A DNA stretch of 50,184 nucleotides from Myxococcaceae bacterium (GCA_016926755.1 JAFGNZ010000243.1:1-50184), one strand, 5' to 3'. Shown: positions 18,547 to 28,400, counted from the stretch's first letter. A program made the numbers and translations. The notes: generated from the sequence alone by a model not told the origin.

Positions 18547-19800
18547 ATGGCCGAACGCCTCGCCCTCTTCGCCACCACCGCCCGCGGCACCGAGGACCTC
18601 CTGGCAGAGGAGCTCAAGGAGCTGGGCGCACGCCGCATCCGCCAGGACCGCGGCGGGGTGCGCTTCCTCGCCTCGCTCGACGAGGCCCTCCGGGTGTGCC
18701 TCTGGTCCCGCATCGCCATGCGCGTGCTCTACCCGCTCGGCGAGTTCGAGGCCCATGGCGCGGACGGGCTCTACGAGGCGGCGGCCAGCGTGCCCTGGGA
18801 GGAGCACCTCACCCCGGACCACACCTTCGCCGTGGAGGCCACGCTGCGCGAGAGCGAGCACAGCCACTCGGGCTTCGTGGCCCTCAAGGTGAAGGACGCC
18901 CTGGTGGACCGGATGCGCGGGACGCTGGGCGCCCGGCCGGACGTGCACACGCGAGATCCCGACGTGCGCGTGGTGGCCCACCTGGCCCGTGAGCGGCTGT
19001 CGCTCTCGCTGGACCTGTGCGGCGAGCCCCTGCACCGCCGTGGCTACCGCGTGCGCCCCACCCCGGCCCCCCTCAAGGAGACCCTGGCCGCCGCCCTGCT
19101 GCGCGCCGCGAACTACACCGGCGAAGAGGCGCTGGTGGATCCGATGTGCGGCTCCGGGACGCTGCTCATCGAAGGAGCGCTCATCGCCCGCCGACGAGCC
19201 CCAGGCATCGCGCGCTCCTTCGCGGTGGAGCGCTGGCCACACCTGGGCGCTCGGGCGAAGGAGCTGCTGGCGGAGCTGCGCGCGGATGCTCGCCGCCATG
19301 AGCGCAAGGTGCTCGTGCCGCTCCGCGGCTTCGACAAGGATCCGGAGGCGCTGGAGGCCGCGTCCCGCAACGTGAAGGCGGCGAGGCTCTCGGAGGAGAT
19401 CCAGCTCGCCGAAGGCGATGCCACCAGGCCCTTCCCCGTCCCCGAAGGTGGCGGCCTGCTCATCACCAATCCCCCGTATGGCGAGCGCATCGGCTCGGGC
19501 GGGCAGAAGGGCATGAAGGCCTTCTACTTCAAGCTCGGGGAGAACCTCCGCACCCTGGAGGGGTGGCGCGTCTACGTCCTCGCCGGCAACCCGGCCTTCG
19601 AGAGCGCCTTCCACGCCCGGCCTTCGTTCCGCCGGGACGTGTGGAACGGCCCCATCCCCTGCACCCTGCTGGGCTACCGCTTCGGCTCGACGGCGCCAGC
19701 CCCCGAGAAGACGGGCTCAGAGCCGGCGCTCGGTATGGCGAAGCAGGCGCTGGATGTTGCCCCGGTGCGTCCAGAGCATGAAGGCGAAGAGGAGCCCTGA
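18547..19800 (+). CDS. RlmL-type 23S rRNA (m2G) methyltransferase
   Basis: 417 residues. A THUMP-containing N-terminal part (about 45-160) delivers the RNA and a Rossmann methyltransferase domain follows. The SAM site shows DPMCGSGT (198-205) and the amino-methylating motif IV NPPYGER (308-314), typical of N2-guanine or N6-adenine rRNA methyltransferases. It matches the first half of E. coli RlmL (m2G2445) but lacks the second, RlmK-like half, so it is a single-activity version. The last 28 codons overlap plsY on the other strand by 84 bases, and the final residues after about 385 do not look conserved. An AGGGCGAGCACC leader precedes the ATG, 66 bases after ftsK ends. Confidence 0.85.
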   Translation: MAERLALFATTARGTEDLLAEELKELGARRIRQDRGGVRFLASLDEALRVCLWSRIAMRVLYPLGEFEAHGADGLYEAAASVPWEEHLTPDHTFAVEATLRESEHSHSGFVALKVKDALVDRMRGTLGARPDVHTRDPDVRVVAHLARERLSLSLDLCGEPLHRRGYRVRPTPAPLKETLAAALLRAANYTGEEALVDPMCGSGTLLIEGALIARRRAPGIARSFAVERWPHLGARAKELLAELRADARRHERKVLVPLRGFDKDPEALEAASRNVKAARLSEEIQLAEGDATRPFPVPEGGGLLITNPPYGERIGSGGQKGMKAFYFKLGENLRTLEGWRVYVLAGNPAFESAFHARPSFRRDVWNGPIPCTLLGYRFGSTAPAPEKTGSEPALGMAKQALDVAPVRPEHEGEEEP

Positions 19801-20295
19801 GAGCAGCGCGTACTCGATTGCGGGGGCGGTGAAGGCCGCGGTCGCCACGGCCGCCACGCCCGCCGTCAGCGAGCCCAGGGAGCTCACCCGGGTCGCCACC
19901 AGGACGAGCCCGTAGACGGCGGCCCCAGCGAGCGCCGCGAGGGGCACCAGGACGAGGAGCACCCCCAGCGCCGTGGCCACGCCCTTGCCCCCACGGAACT
20001 TCAGCCACACCGGGTAGCAGTGGCCCAGGACCGCGGCCACCCCCACCGCCACCTGCGCGCGCGGGCTGTCCGGCATCACCCGCAGCACGAGCAACACGGG
20101 GAGGGCGCCCTTGAGCGCATCCAGCGCCAGCACCAGGATGCCCAGCTTCTTGCCCGCCACGCGCGCCACATTGGTGGCGCCGATGTTGCCGCTGCCCTCC
20201 GCCCGGACATCCACCCCGCGCGCCCAGCGCGTCACCAGCACCCCGAAGGGAATGGAGCCCGCCAGGTAGCCAAGCAGGACAAGGGCCGGGAGCAC
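19717..20295 (-). CDS. plsY: Acyl-phosphate:glycerol-3-phosphate acyltransferase PlsY
   Basis: 192 residues. Inner-membrane enzyme that acylates position 1 of glycerol-3-phosphate using acyl-phosphate made by PlsX, the first step of phospholipid synthesis. Five or more membrane helices are expected. The three signature loops are present: AEGSGNIGATNVAR (around residues 32-45), FRGGKGVATALGVLL (around 103-117) and the C-terminal HRGNIQRLLRHTERR. It is preceded by the DUF2752 gene, ending 7 bases before the plsY ATG, and its 3' end overlaps the RlmL-type gene on the plus strand by 84 bases. With plsC and pssA also in the window, the main steps to phosphatidylserine are close together. Confidence 0.95.
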   Translation of the reverse strand: MLPALVLLGYLAGSIPFGVLVTRWARGVDVRAEGSGNIGATNVARVAGKKLGILVLALDALKGALPVLLVLRVMPDSPRAQVAVGVAAVLGHCYPVWLKFRGGKGVATALGVLLVLVPLAALAGAAVYGLVLVATRVSSLGSLTAGVAAVATAAFTAPAIEYALLSGLLFAFMLWTHRGNIQRLLRHTERRL

Positions 20296-20302
20296 GAGGG
20301 GC

Positions 20303-20734
20303 TCACATCAGCAGGTGGGGAAACTTCGTCCTCACCACCACATAGGCGTAGTTGACGATGACGAGGACGGGGATGGCGATGCGCACCCAGCTCACCTCTC
20401 GGGGCGAGAGGACGATCTCGGGGATCGGCATGGCGAACACCATGTGAAGCACCATCACCACGGCCGCGAGCGCGAACAGGATCGCGAAGACGGTGCCCAG
20501 GGGGTTGGCATCCAAGGCGCCCAGGAAGTTGAGGTGCGCTACCCGATCGGCCACCCGCGTCAGCCCGCAGCCGAGGCAGGGCCATCCGGTCTGCTCTCGC
20601 AGCAGACAGCCCCAGAAGGGGATGATCTTCGCCACGGGGATGTACCGGGCGACGAGCAGGCCGATCAGCCCCGCGAGGCCGACGCCATCCATGAAGCCGA
20701 ACTTCCGGTTGGGAGCAGGAGTAAAGACCTTCAC
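20303..20734 (-). CDS. DUF2752 family membrane protein
   Basis: 143 residues with three or so hydrophobic segments (around 18-42, 72-105 and 118-136). It has the DUF2752 signature of a Cys/Gly/Thr/Arg motif: Cys43, then WPCLGCGLTR with Cys53 and Cys56. The family is small integral membrane proteins without an assigned reaction. Located 7 bases upstream of plsY and on the same strand, so co-transcription is likely. No other functional clue. Confidence 0.8.
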   Translation of the reverse strand: MKVFTPAPNRKFGFMDGVGLAGLIGLLVARYIPVAKIIPFWGCLLREQTGWPCLGCGLTRVADRVAHLNFLGALDANPLGTVFAILFALAAVVMVLHMVFAMPIPEIVLSPREVSWVRIAIPVLVIVNYAYVVVRTKFPHLLM

Positions 20735-20825
20735 GGGACCAGTCTAACGCGAGCGAGTGGGCGAGTGGACTGTACGTTCCGCCACCTTGCCCGGGCAAAG
20801 ACTTTTGAGCTATGCGCCAGGGCAT

Positions 20826-21383
20826 ATGAAGACGCTCCGTTCCGCCCTACTCATGCTGGTTGCCGTTCCCCTGGTCGCGCTGGCGGGAGATCCCGCCCCC
20901 GCCGCCGCCAACAAGCAGCCCGCGAAGGCCGCCGAGCCGGACTGCCACCACCCGCCCCCGCCGCCGCAGGCCGCCGCGCCCCAGGGCGGCTGGACGCTGA
21001 CCCGCGGTGAGGCGCTCAAGGGGGCCGCGGCCGTGAAGCTCGCGGACCTGCTCGCCAAGCCTCAGGCGCACGACGGCAAGACCGTCCTGATCGAGGGCCA
21101 GGTGCGCAAGGCGTGCGAGAAGAAGGGCTGCTGGATGGAGCTCGCCACCGCCACGGACGCCAAGGGCCCGGGCGTGCGGGTGACCTTCAAGGACTATGGC
21201 TTCTTCGTCCCCCTGGACTCGGCCGGCTCCATGGCCCGCGTGGAGGGCGTGGTGAAGGTGGCCGAGCTGAGCGAGTCCCGCGCCAAGCACTATGAGGAGG
21301 AGGGCGCGATCGTGCCCCGCGGCAGCGACGGCAAGCCGCGCGAGGTGCAGCTCGTGGCCTCCGGCGTGGAGCTGCGCCGCTAG
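20826..21383 (+). CDS. DUF4920-like periplasmic protein
   Basis: 185 residues from the ATG at 20826; the 23 residues that could be added upstream have no signal-peptide character. Signal peptide with cleavage near ALA/GDP (residue 20/21), then a Pro/His-rich linker (CHHPPPPPQAAAP). The conserved part shows VLIEGQVRKACEKKGCWMEL with Cys97 and Cys102, then VRVTFKDYGFFVPLDSAGS, the hallmark of DUF4920, an OB-fold-like family. It may bind metal through the Cys pair and His stretch, but this is inference. The next gene starts 3 bases after its stop and may be translationally coupled. Confidence 0.78.
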   Translation: MKTLRSALLMLVAVPLVALAGDPAPAAANKQPAKAAEPDCHHPPPPPQAAAPQGGWTLTRGEALKGAAAVKLADLLAKPQAHDGKTVLIEGQVRKACEKKGCWMELATATDAKGPGVRVTFKDYGFFVPLDSAGSMARVEGVVKVAELSESRAKHYEEEGAIVPRGSDGKPREVQLVASGVELRR

Positions 21384-21386
21384 GCA

Positions 21387-21950
21387 ATGCCGCGCAGCTT
21401 CAGCATGAGGGGCGTGCAGGGCGCGGCAGACCGTGCCGTCCAGCACGCCCGCACCTGGATGCTGGAGACCGCCCCTGGCTCGCGCGTCCACGACGTGCAG
21501 CTGGACCCGCGCTTCCAGCACCGAGGCGTGGATCTGCTGTGGGAGTTGACCTCGGGCGAGGTCCGCGGCATCGAGGTGAAGGGCGACCGCCAGACCCGGC
21601 GGCGCTACTGGTTCGAGCTGGTGTCCAACGTGGAGAAGGACACCCCGGGCTGCTTCCTCTACAGCGGCGCGGATCTGATGGTGTACGTGTTCCTGACGCA
21701 GGCGGAGCTCCACGTCCTCCCGCTGAAGGAAGTGCGCGAGTGGTTCCTGCCGCGCGCGAAGGCGTACGCCCTCAAGCACACGTCCACGAAGACCGGGGCC
21801 ATCCGCTACACGACAGTGGGCGCGGTGGTGCCCTGCCACGAGGTGCTCGAGGCAGTGCCCAGCGTGCTCTATGTCCCCCTGAAGCGGCGTGCCGCCAAGG
21901 AGGCCTCCGAGGCCGCGCCGCTCGCCTCCACCGGGACCGACACCGAGTAG
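21387..21950 (+). CDS. Solitary PD-(D/E)xK-like protein
   Basis: 187 residues. The pattern Asp49 (HRGVDLLWEL), about 14 residues, then Glu63-x-Lys65 (RGIEVKGDRQT) followed by RRRYWFELVSNVEKDTPGCFLYSGADLMVYVFL looks like the PD-(D/E)xK nuclease core (beta-hairpin, catalytic Asp, ExK, then helix and beta-strand). No methyltransferase, no helicase and no restriction partner is next to it, so a restriction system is not suggested. The N terminus MPRSFSMRGVQGAADRAVQHA is basic. It lies 3 bases after the DUF4920 gene. A nuclease role is an inference from motif spacing; a repair or RNA role is equally open. Confidence 0.55.
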   Translation: MPRSFSMRGVQGAADRAVQHARTWMLETAPGSRVHDVQLDPRFQHRGVDLLWELTSGEVRGIEVKGDRQTRRRYWFELVSNVEKDTPGCFLYSGADLMVYVFLTQAELHVLPLKEVREWFLPRAKAYALKHTSTKTGAIRYTTVGAVVPCHEVLEAVPSVLYVPLKRRAAKEASEAAPLASTGTDTE

Positions 21951-21986
21951 CCCGCCCCCTCGCTTCGAGCGCGGGGCCGCCGCGCC

Positions 21987-22898
21987 TCAGCGGTGGCGGT
22001 GCCTGTGCCCGGGGTGCATGCGGTCGTGCATCTCCGCGAGGCGGTCCGAGTCGCGGGAGAGCTCCTGCAGCGCCGCGCGATCTCCCGTGGCCTTGTAGAC
22101 GTGCTCCAGCCGGGAGCAGAGATCGATCGCCAGGTGGATGTCCCCATCCTTCTCGGCCTGCACCATCATGGGGCGAGCCCGCGCAATCGCCTGGGGCCAT
22201 GCCCCCAGGTGGATCAGCCCGTCCACCGCGAGCAGGTGGGCCAGCGGCGACCGGGCGGGATCCGCGGACACGTTCTCCAGGTCCGTGAGGGCCGCATCCC
22301 GCTCGCCCTTGGCGGCCCGGACCATGGCGGTGGCGATGCCTCGGCGGTCGGGCAGGAGGAACTCCTCGAACTCGGCGAAGGCCTCCGCGTGGCCGACGTG
22401 CCCCGCCCTCGCGAGCGTCTCGGCCATCGAGTCGAACATCTCGGCCACCTTCTCGTCGAAGCCGCCGAGCGCGCGCTCGATGAAGGCGAGCATGGGCTGC
22501 CCCTTGTCATCCATCGGCACGCGCTGGCGGACGGCCTTCATCCGCTCGAAGGCGGCACCCGCCGGAGTGTCCTGCAGGCCCTCGAGGACCGACGTCAGCG
22601 CGCCCATCAGCTCGGCGAGGGCCTCGGCGAACTCGTGCGGCGCGAGGCGCTCCGGCACCCACCGCCGCCACAGCTCCTCGGCGGCGACATAGGGGAAGGG
22701 CTTGAAGGGGCCAGTGCCCTTCCACTTCTTCCCCCACTCCAGGGCAATGTCCTGAGGCCAGGACGTCTCGGCCAGCTTCCGGAAGTCGGCCTCGACCACC
22801 GGGACGCCATAGTGCCCCAGGGTCCCGAGGATGGCCTCCGTCGAGTACCCCTCGAGCCCCTTGTTCTGCCACGCCTTGTCCACGCGCTCCGTGCTCAC
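21987..22898 (-). CDS. Uncharacterised helical protein with His/Arg-rich end
   Basis: 303 residues, no signal peptide or membrane segment. I do not recognise the family. The middle is strongly helical and Glu/Ala/Leu-rich (FDEKVAEMFDSMAETLARAGHVG...), and residues after about 190 look like TPR-like or HEAT-like helices (AAKGERDAALTDLENVSADPARSPLAHLLAVDGLIHLGAW). It ends in MHPGHRHRHR, a potential metal-binding tail. Tail to tail with the PD-(D/E)xK-like gene, 36 bases apart. Confidence 0.6.
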   Translation of the reverse strand: MSTERVDKAWQNKGLEGYSTEAILGTLGHYGVPVVEADFRKLAETSWPQDIALEWGKKWKGTGPFKPFPYVAAEELWRRWVPERLAPHEFAEALAELMGALTSVLEGLQDTPAGAAFERMKAVRQRVPMDDKGQPMLAFIERALGGFDEKVAEMFDSMAETLARAGHVGHAEAFAEFEEFLLPDRRGIATAMVRAAKGERDAALTDLENVSADPARSPLAHLLAVDGLIHLGAWPQAIARARPMMVQAEKDGDIHLAIDLCSRLEHVYKATGDRAALQELSRDSDRLAEMHDRMHPGHRHRHR

Positions 22899-23009
22899 CG
22901 GTTGCTTCTCCTCCTCGCGCCAGGCCCGGCGCCAGCGGCCTTCTAGCAGAGCGCGCAGGAGCGCGGCGCAAGACGTTCTTCGCCCGAGGCCATGGATGTG
23001 TGCACCCGC

Positions 23010-24581
23010 TTACGAGGGGCGGGCCGCGGCGACGGGGGTGGGAGCCTCCGCCCCGGGAGGGAGCACCTGGGGCACGGTGGGCCAGACGGTGGGGTTGCGC
23101 CTGCCATCCTCGACACGCCGGGCCAGGTACGGCACGCAGCCCCGCGCCTCGAAGGCGCGCTTGAAGGCCGCGAAGCCCGCCCCGGCCTTCCACGCGTCCA
23201 TGGTGGCCAAACCCGCCTCGGGGCCGCACTGGGCCAGCATGTACTCCACCCAGGCCCAGCGGGCGGAGGTGGGACGTACCTCGGCGCGCCCCTTGAGCCC
23301 GCGCCGGAGCCGCTCCAGCCTCGCCTCCACCTCGCGGATGCCCGCGAAGGGCGCGCCGTCCAGCGGCGTGTTGCGCTTGGCCACGAAGGGGGCGATCCCC
23401 AGCGCCACGGGGATGATGCGAGACAGCTCGATCGTGAAGCGGATGAGCTCGTCGATGTCCGCGTCCTCTTCGTACGGCAGGCCGACGACGTTGTAGACCT
23501 TGAGCTGCCGGAGCCCCGCCGTCCGGGCGAAGTTCGCCGCGCGGAGGATCTGCTCCTCCGAGTGCTTGCGATCCACCAGATCACGCATCCGCTGGGAAGA
23601 GCCGTCCGCGGCCACGGTGAGGTGGGTGGCGCCGCCGCGGCGCAGGGTGTCCACCAGCTCCTGGGTGAGCCGATCCGCGCGCAGCGAGGACACCCCCACC
23701 TCGCGTCCCGAGTCCACGAGGGTGCGCAGCAGCTCCACGATGCGCGGGTGGTCCGTCACCGCCGCCCCCACCAGCCCCACCCGCCGGGCATTCTCCGGGA
23801 TGAGCGACAGCACCCGCTCGGGCGGCACCGTCCGCATGCCCCCGTTGGTGGTCCTCCGCATGACGCAGTAGTGACACCCACGGGAGCAGCCGCGCTCCGG
23901 CTCGATGAGGAACATCGAGCGCAGCTCGGTGTTTGGCGTGATGATCTGCGAGCGGGCGGGCAGCCGCCCGTCCGAGGCCTTGGAGACGAAGTAGCGCGCC
24001 CCACCTCGCCCGGGGACCCGGAAGCCGGGCGTGCGCGCCAGGTACGTCAGCAGCGCCTCGCGCTCCATGCTGGCGGCGGCCTCCAGCAGGGTGTGGATGA
24101 GCTCGTCCGACTCGCCCTGGACGAGCACGTCCACGAAGGGCTCCAGCGGGTCCGGATTCGAGAAGGTCAGCGGCCCTCCGGCCACGATGAGCGGCTGCCG
24201 CTCGGTCCGCTCCTCCCTCAGCAGGGGCAGCCCCGCCAGCTCCAGCATCGTGAAGAGCCCGGTCAGCTCCAGCTCATAGGCCACCGAGAAGGCCACCATG
24301 GGAAAGCCGGAGACAGGGGCCTCGGACTCGTAGGTGAGGAGCGGCGTCCGCGTGAGGCGCCAGGCCTCCACGTCATCCGGGAGGAAGGCCCGCTCGGCGG
24401 TAGCGCCGGGGTGGAGGTGGATCTCCCGGTAGATGGTCTGGTAGCCGAGCGAGCTCATCCCCACGTGGTAGGGACTTGGGTAGCAGAGGGCCACGCGGTA
24501 GGGCGCCTCCTTGCGGAGCGTGCCCTGCTCCTGGGCGAGCCGCGCGCGCATACCTTCGACGAGTGAGTACCTGCCCTCCAT
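23010..24581 (-). CDS. B12-binding-type radical SAM protein
   Basis: 523 residues from the ATG at 24581, which is preceded by GGAGGAG. The N-terminal 190 residues form a Rossmann-like B12-binding-type domain (RVALCYPSPYHVGMSSLGYQ, then LIVAGGPLTFSNPDPLEPF). The radical SAM core has Cys232-x3-Cys236-x2-Cys239 (CSRGCHYC) for the 4Fe-4S cluster, then GLVGAAVTDHPRI and the LKVYNVVGLPYE strand. Family close to the uncharacterised TIGR03960-type proteins that in many bacteria sit beside rplU and rpmA and may modify RNA; here the gene is about 18 kb from rplU. No carrier or maturation partner is adjacent. Modification target unknown. Confidence 0.85.
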   Translation of the reverse strand: MEGRYSLVEGMRARLAQEQGTLRKEAPYRVALCYPSPYHVGMSSLGYQTIYREIHLHPGATAERAFLPDDVEAWRLTRTPLLTYESEAPVSGFPMVAFSVAYELELTGLFTMLELAGLPLLREERTERQPLIVAGGPLTFSNPDPLEPFVDVLVQGESDELIHTLLEAAASMEREALLTYLARTPGFRVPGRGGARYFVSKASDGRLPARSQIITPNTELRSMFLIEPERGCSRGCHYCVMRRTTNGGMRTVPPERVLSLIPENARRVGLVGAAVTDHPRIVELLRTLVDSGREVGVSSLRADRLTQELVDTLRRGGATHLTVAADGSSQRMRDLVDRKHSEEQILRAANFARTAGLRQLKVYNVVGLPYEEDADIDELIRFTIELSRIIPVALGIAPFVAKRNTPLDGAPFAGIREVEARLERLRRGLKGRAEVRPTSARWAWVEYMLAQCGPEAGLATMDAWKAGAGFAAFKRAFEARGCVPYLARRVEDGRRNPTVWPTVPQVLPPGAEAPTPVAAARPS

Positions 24582-24617
24582 GCTCCTCCAGCGGCGATCC
24601 AATCCTCTTTAAACACC

Positions 24618-24663
24618 GCGGCCCCGAGCGGCCACTCCCGAGGGGGAGGGCAGCCGGGGCCGC
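24618..24663 (-). terminator. Terminator-like hairpin after the receptor-lipoprotein operon
   Basis: Perfect 9-base arms GCGGCCCCG (24618-24626) and CGGGGCCGC (24655-24663), with a smaller CTCCC/GGGAG hairpin in the loop. On the minus strand the stem is followed by GGTGTTTAAAG. It lies between the stop of the lipoprotein gene (24690) and the radical SAM start. Confidence 0.65.
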
Positions 24664-24689
24664 AGGAACGACGTCAGCCGTGGCTCAGC

Positions 24690-25394
24690 CTACTCCACGC
24701 CATCCTTGAAGGACGGGACGGGCTTTTCGAGCACGCAGAAGCCCAGGTCCTCATTGCACACCACCGCGAAGTCCGGGCTGATGCCGGAGCCCTCGCCGCA
24801 GGTCTCAAGGGGGTTTTTGTTATTCGGATCGGGATCGCAGCCCACCGCCGGCCACAGGGCCCGGACGGTGTACTGGAGCGAGCAGCCATCGCGGGTGATC
24901 GTCACGTCACCCGTGAGCTGCGTGCCAGGGGCCTTGGGAGACGCGAACACCTTCACGTTCGCGAACTGGTACGTGATGGAGGTCGCGTCCTCGGAGGCGC
25001 TCGCCGCGGCGTTCACCGTCGCCGGGGAGAAGTCCGTGGCGCCGCAGAACTCCTGGGCGTCCGGCTCCTCTGCCAGCGTTCCCACGGCCGTCTGCAGGTA
25101 CGGATCGCCCGGATCACGCGCGGCGCGCGAGGCCAGAGTCGCCGGACGCAGCGTCAGCCTGGACTGCCCCGCCGCATCCGGGTTGGTGTACTTGAAGACG
25201 CCGAGCAGCTCACCCACCATCTCGGCCTTGCAGCCGTCGGGGATGGTCTGCCCCTCCTTCAGGTCATACTTCGCCGCCCAGGAAGGCGAGTCCTGGGTGA
25301 TGCACCCTGCGCTGGGCTGGTCGAAGTTGCAGCCCGTCAGCAGCGCACCTGCGCCGAGAAGAACAGCAGCGCCAGAAACGATGTTCTTGATCAT
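24690..25394 (-). CDS. Lipoprotein downstream of the Oar-like receptor
   Basis: 234 residues. Signal peptide with lipobox L19-T20-G21-C22. The mature part has several Cys (for example CITQDSPSW, DGCKAEMVGELLG, FCGATDFSP, GCSLQ, GCDPDPNN, TCGEGSG, VCNEDLGFC), consistent with disulfides in the periplasm or at the surface. No catalytic motif recognised. It starts 34 bases after the TonB-dependent receptor ends and shares its strand and terminator, so it is probably a partner of the receptor, by analogy with surface lipoproteins of TonB transport operons. Homology not recognised. Confidence 0.7.
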   Translation of the reverse strand: MIKNIVSGAAVLLGAGALLTGCNFDQPSAGCITQDSPSWAAKYDLKEGQTIPDGCKAEMVGELLGVFKYTNPDAAGQSRLTLRPATLASRAARDPGDPYLQTAVGTLAEEPDAQEFCGATDFSPATVNAAASASEDATSITYQFANVKVFASPKAPGTQLTGDVTITRDGCSLQYTVRALWPAVGCDPDPNNKNPLETCGEGSGISPDFAVVCNEDLGFCVLEKPVPSFKDGVE

Positions 25395-25428
25395 GATTCT
25401 CTAGGTTCCTGTCGTTCGTGGCTGAGGC

Positions 25429-28400
25429 TTAGAAGGTGTACCGGACGCCGATGCGGAACTGCCGCGGCGCCTGGTACTGCGTCGGCTGCTTGAAGTTCGG
25501 GTTCACCTGGTCCTCCGTCAGGAAGACCTGATTCGCCCGGTCAAACTCCAGATCCCCGGTGTTGATCTGCACCTTGCCCGGCAGGTCCGCCGGCGTGCCG
25601 CCCTCGAGCGGGTAGATGGACTCGAAGGTGTAGGACTCGTCCACGCCCGTCGCGGTCTGGAAGTTGAACAGGTTGAACACGTCCAGGGTGAGCGACACCA
25701 CCTGATCCTTGCCGATACGGTAGTTCACACCCACGTTGGAGTCGATCACGTTGACCCACGGGGTGCGGCCGCCCGTACCACGCTGGAGGACGAACGCCTC
25801 ATCCTGCAGGTAGAGCGGGTGAGCGCCGTAGAAGTTGATCGGGTTACCCGAGTTGCCGCGGTAGGACACGCCCAGGCTGGCAGACAGCGCGTTGGTGATG
25901 TTGAACTCCTTGGCGCCGAACACCTTGACGGAGTGCGTCCGGTCATAGGGCAGCAGACCGGTGCGGTTGGGCAGCAGGCTGATCAGGTCGAAGTCCGAGA
26001 GGATGTTCGGATCGAGCTGGCCCGTCTCCGGACGGAACAGACCGGGGTAGTTACCGTACAGCCGCGACCAGGTGTAGCTCGCCTGGGCCAGCCAGCCGTC
26101 GGCGAAGGTGCGGTTCAGGTACAGGGTGACCGCGTTGTAGTTGCGCTCCGGCTTGGGGAAGTCCTTGGCGAAGCCCTCGTTCGGGTTGCCGAGGAAGTAG
26201 GTGTTGCCGTCGTCGCGGCTCATGTCCTCGATGACCGAGCCCATGTTGCGGAACGTGTAGGACGCACCGAAGCGGGTGTTGGCCAGCACCTCGTACTCGC
26301 CGCCCACCACCACTTCGTTGGAGGACTGGGGCTTGAGGTTCGGGTCAACCGGCTCGCTCTCCACCTTGCCGCCCAGGAAGAGGCGGTTCGGGTTGCGGCT
26401 GCCCTCCGACACGCGGGCCACGTACTGGTTGTCCGCGCAGCCGGTGCGCTGCCCCTCACGCGTGGAGGGATCGCAGCCATCGGTCCCCCCATCGGTGGAG
26501 GGGGCCACGCGGCGGGCCGCGTAGCGGCGCTCTGGCGGGAACGCGCGGTCCAGCATGTTGAGCGGCACCTGCTCATAGTACTTGGCGAAGTTGACGAAGA
26601 ACTTCATCCGGCCGTTGGCCAGCGGGTCGACGATGGCGCCCACGCGCGGCGACAGCTGGTTGCCGAGCACGAGGGCCAGCTGCCCGTCACCGCCGTACAT
26701 CGCCTGCACGTCGTAGCGCAGGCCCGCGTTCACCGTCACGCGGTTGGCGATGGACCAGCTGTCCTGCAGGAAGCCACCCACCGTGGTGCTCTTCGAGGTG
26801 GACTCCTGGACCAGCTGCACGGTCGGAGAGTCCGGAGCCGTCTGGTAGCCATAGCGGCGGGCGTCGAGCCAGCCGGAGGTGCCGCTGGGGATGCCCGTGT
26901 TGGTGCGCGGGTCGAAGAAACCACCCAGGTTGGTCTCCGAGAAGAACACGCCGCCGCCGTAGGCCTTGCGCTGCCCGTAGGAGAGGAACTCGGCGTCCAC
27001 ACCGGCCTTGAGCACGTGGGTGCCCAGCGCGTTGAGCAGGTAGGTGGCCTTGGCGTTGACCTGGTAGCGGTCCAGGTTGCCGTCGGTCAGCAGACCCGGG
27101 CCACCCAGGGCGTAGTTGCTCACCGGGCAGGCCTGCGCGATCTCACGCTCGCCGGTCACCGGATCCGGATCGCCGTACGGGATCTCGCAGTACTGCGCGG
27201 CGTTCGGGACATCCTCGAAGTAGGTGATCGGGCGCTCATTCACATAGAGCACGCGCGAGTAGCCGGCCAGGCCATCACCCAAGATGTCGCCCGGCTCGCT
27301 GCCGTCGACCGGCAGGGTAGAGGCCACCTGGTGGAAGTAGCCCGCGTTCACGTCGATGAGGACCTTCTTGTCCATGAAGGCGCCGGCGTACTTCAGGCCC
27401 ACCGCGGTGGTGCTCGCCAGGGTCTCCGTGATCCCGAAGTCACCCGGACGCGTCGTGACGGCCGCCGGGAGGCCGCCGCTGCGCGGATCGATGTTCAGCT
27501 TGCCCTCGCCGCCCGTGCTGGACGGGGTGCCGGTGATGGACAGCGACACGTTGTGATCCTGGTTGATCAGGTAGGTCAGCTTGCCCATGTACTGGAAGCT
27601 GCGCGAGTCCGCGAAGTAGGTGCGCTCGGCGCCGGGGATCGGCGTGAACTGCGCGCGGTCCTGCTCGTCGCGGACGACGTCGCCCGTGGCCGGGTCGATC
27701 TGGAAGGCGTTGATCCCGCGGGTGTGCGTGTAGCGGGTGAAGGACGGCGCGAAGCCGGCGAAGAACCACAGCTTGTCCTGGAGGATCGGACCGCCGAGGG
27801 TGGCACCGAAGTCACCCAGGTTCTTCAGCTGGTTGGTGCCGGAGATGACCGAGCCCTCGTTGATGACGAGCTTGCGGTCACCCTCTAAGGTGCCCGGGGT
27901 GATGTTGCCGAAGACCGAGCCGTGGAACTCGTTGGAGCCCGAGCGCGTCACCGCGTTGATGACGCCACCGGTGGAGCGACCGAACTCCGGCAGGTAGCCG
28001 CCCGTGACGACGTTCACGTCCTGGACGAACTCGATGGAGAGCGGGCTGGCGTTGATGCCGAAGGCCGGATCGTTGGTGGACAGGCCGTCCACCACGTAGC
28101 CGTTCTCGGGCGACGTCGCGCCGTTGATGGACACGCCGTACTGATCGTTCTGGGCGCCCGGAGCCAGCTCCGCGAGGCTCTCGAAGGAGCGAGCCGCGCC
28201 ACCCTTGCCGCCAGGGCGGTTCACGGCGATGCGGCGGATGAACTCCTGATCCACGTTCACGCCCGTGGTGGTGGAGCCCACGTCGATCGTCGGCGGGGTG
28301 GCGACGACCGCGATCTCCTCCGTGAAGGCCTCAGGCAGCAGCTCCACGTTCACGCGGATGGTGCGGTTGAGCCGCAGCTGGATGTCCGAGCGAGCGAAGG

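Noticed and set aside
21951-21986. Possible gene between the nuclease-like gene and the helical protein
   Set aside because: Only 36 bases.
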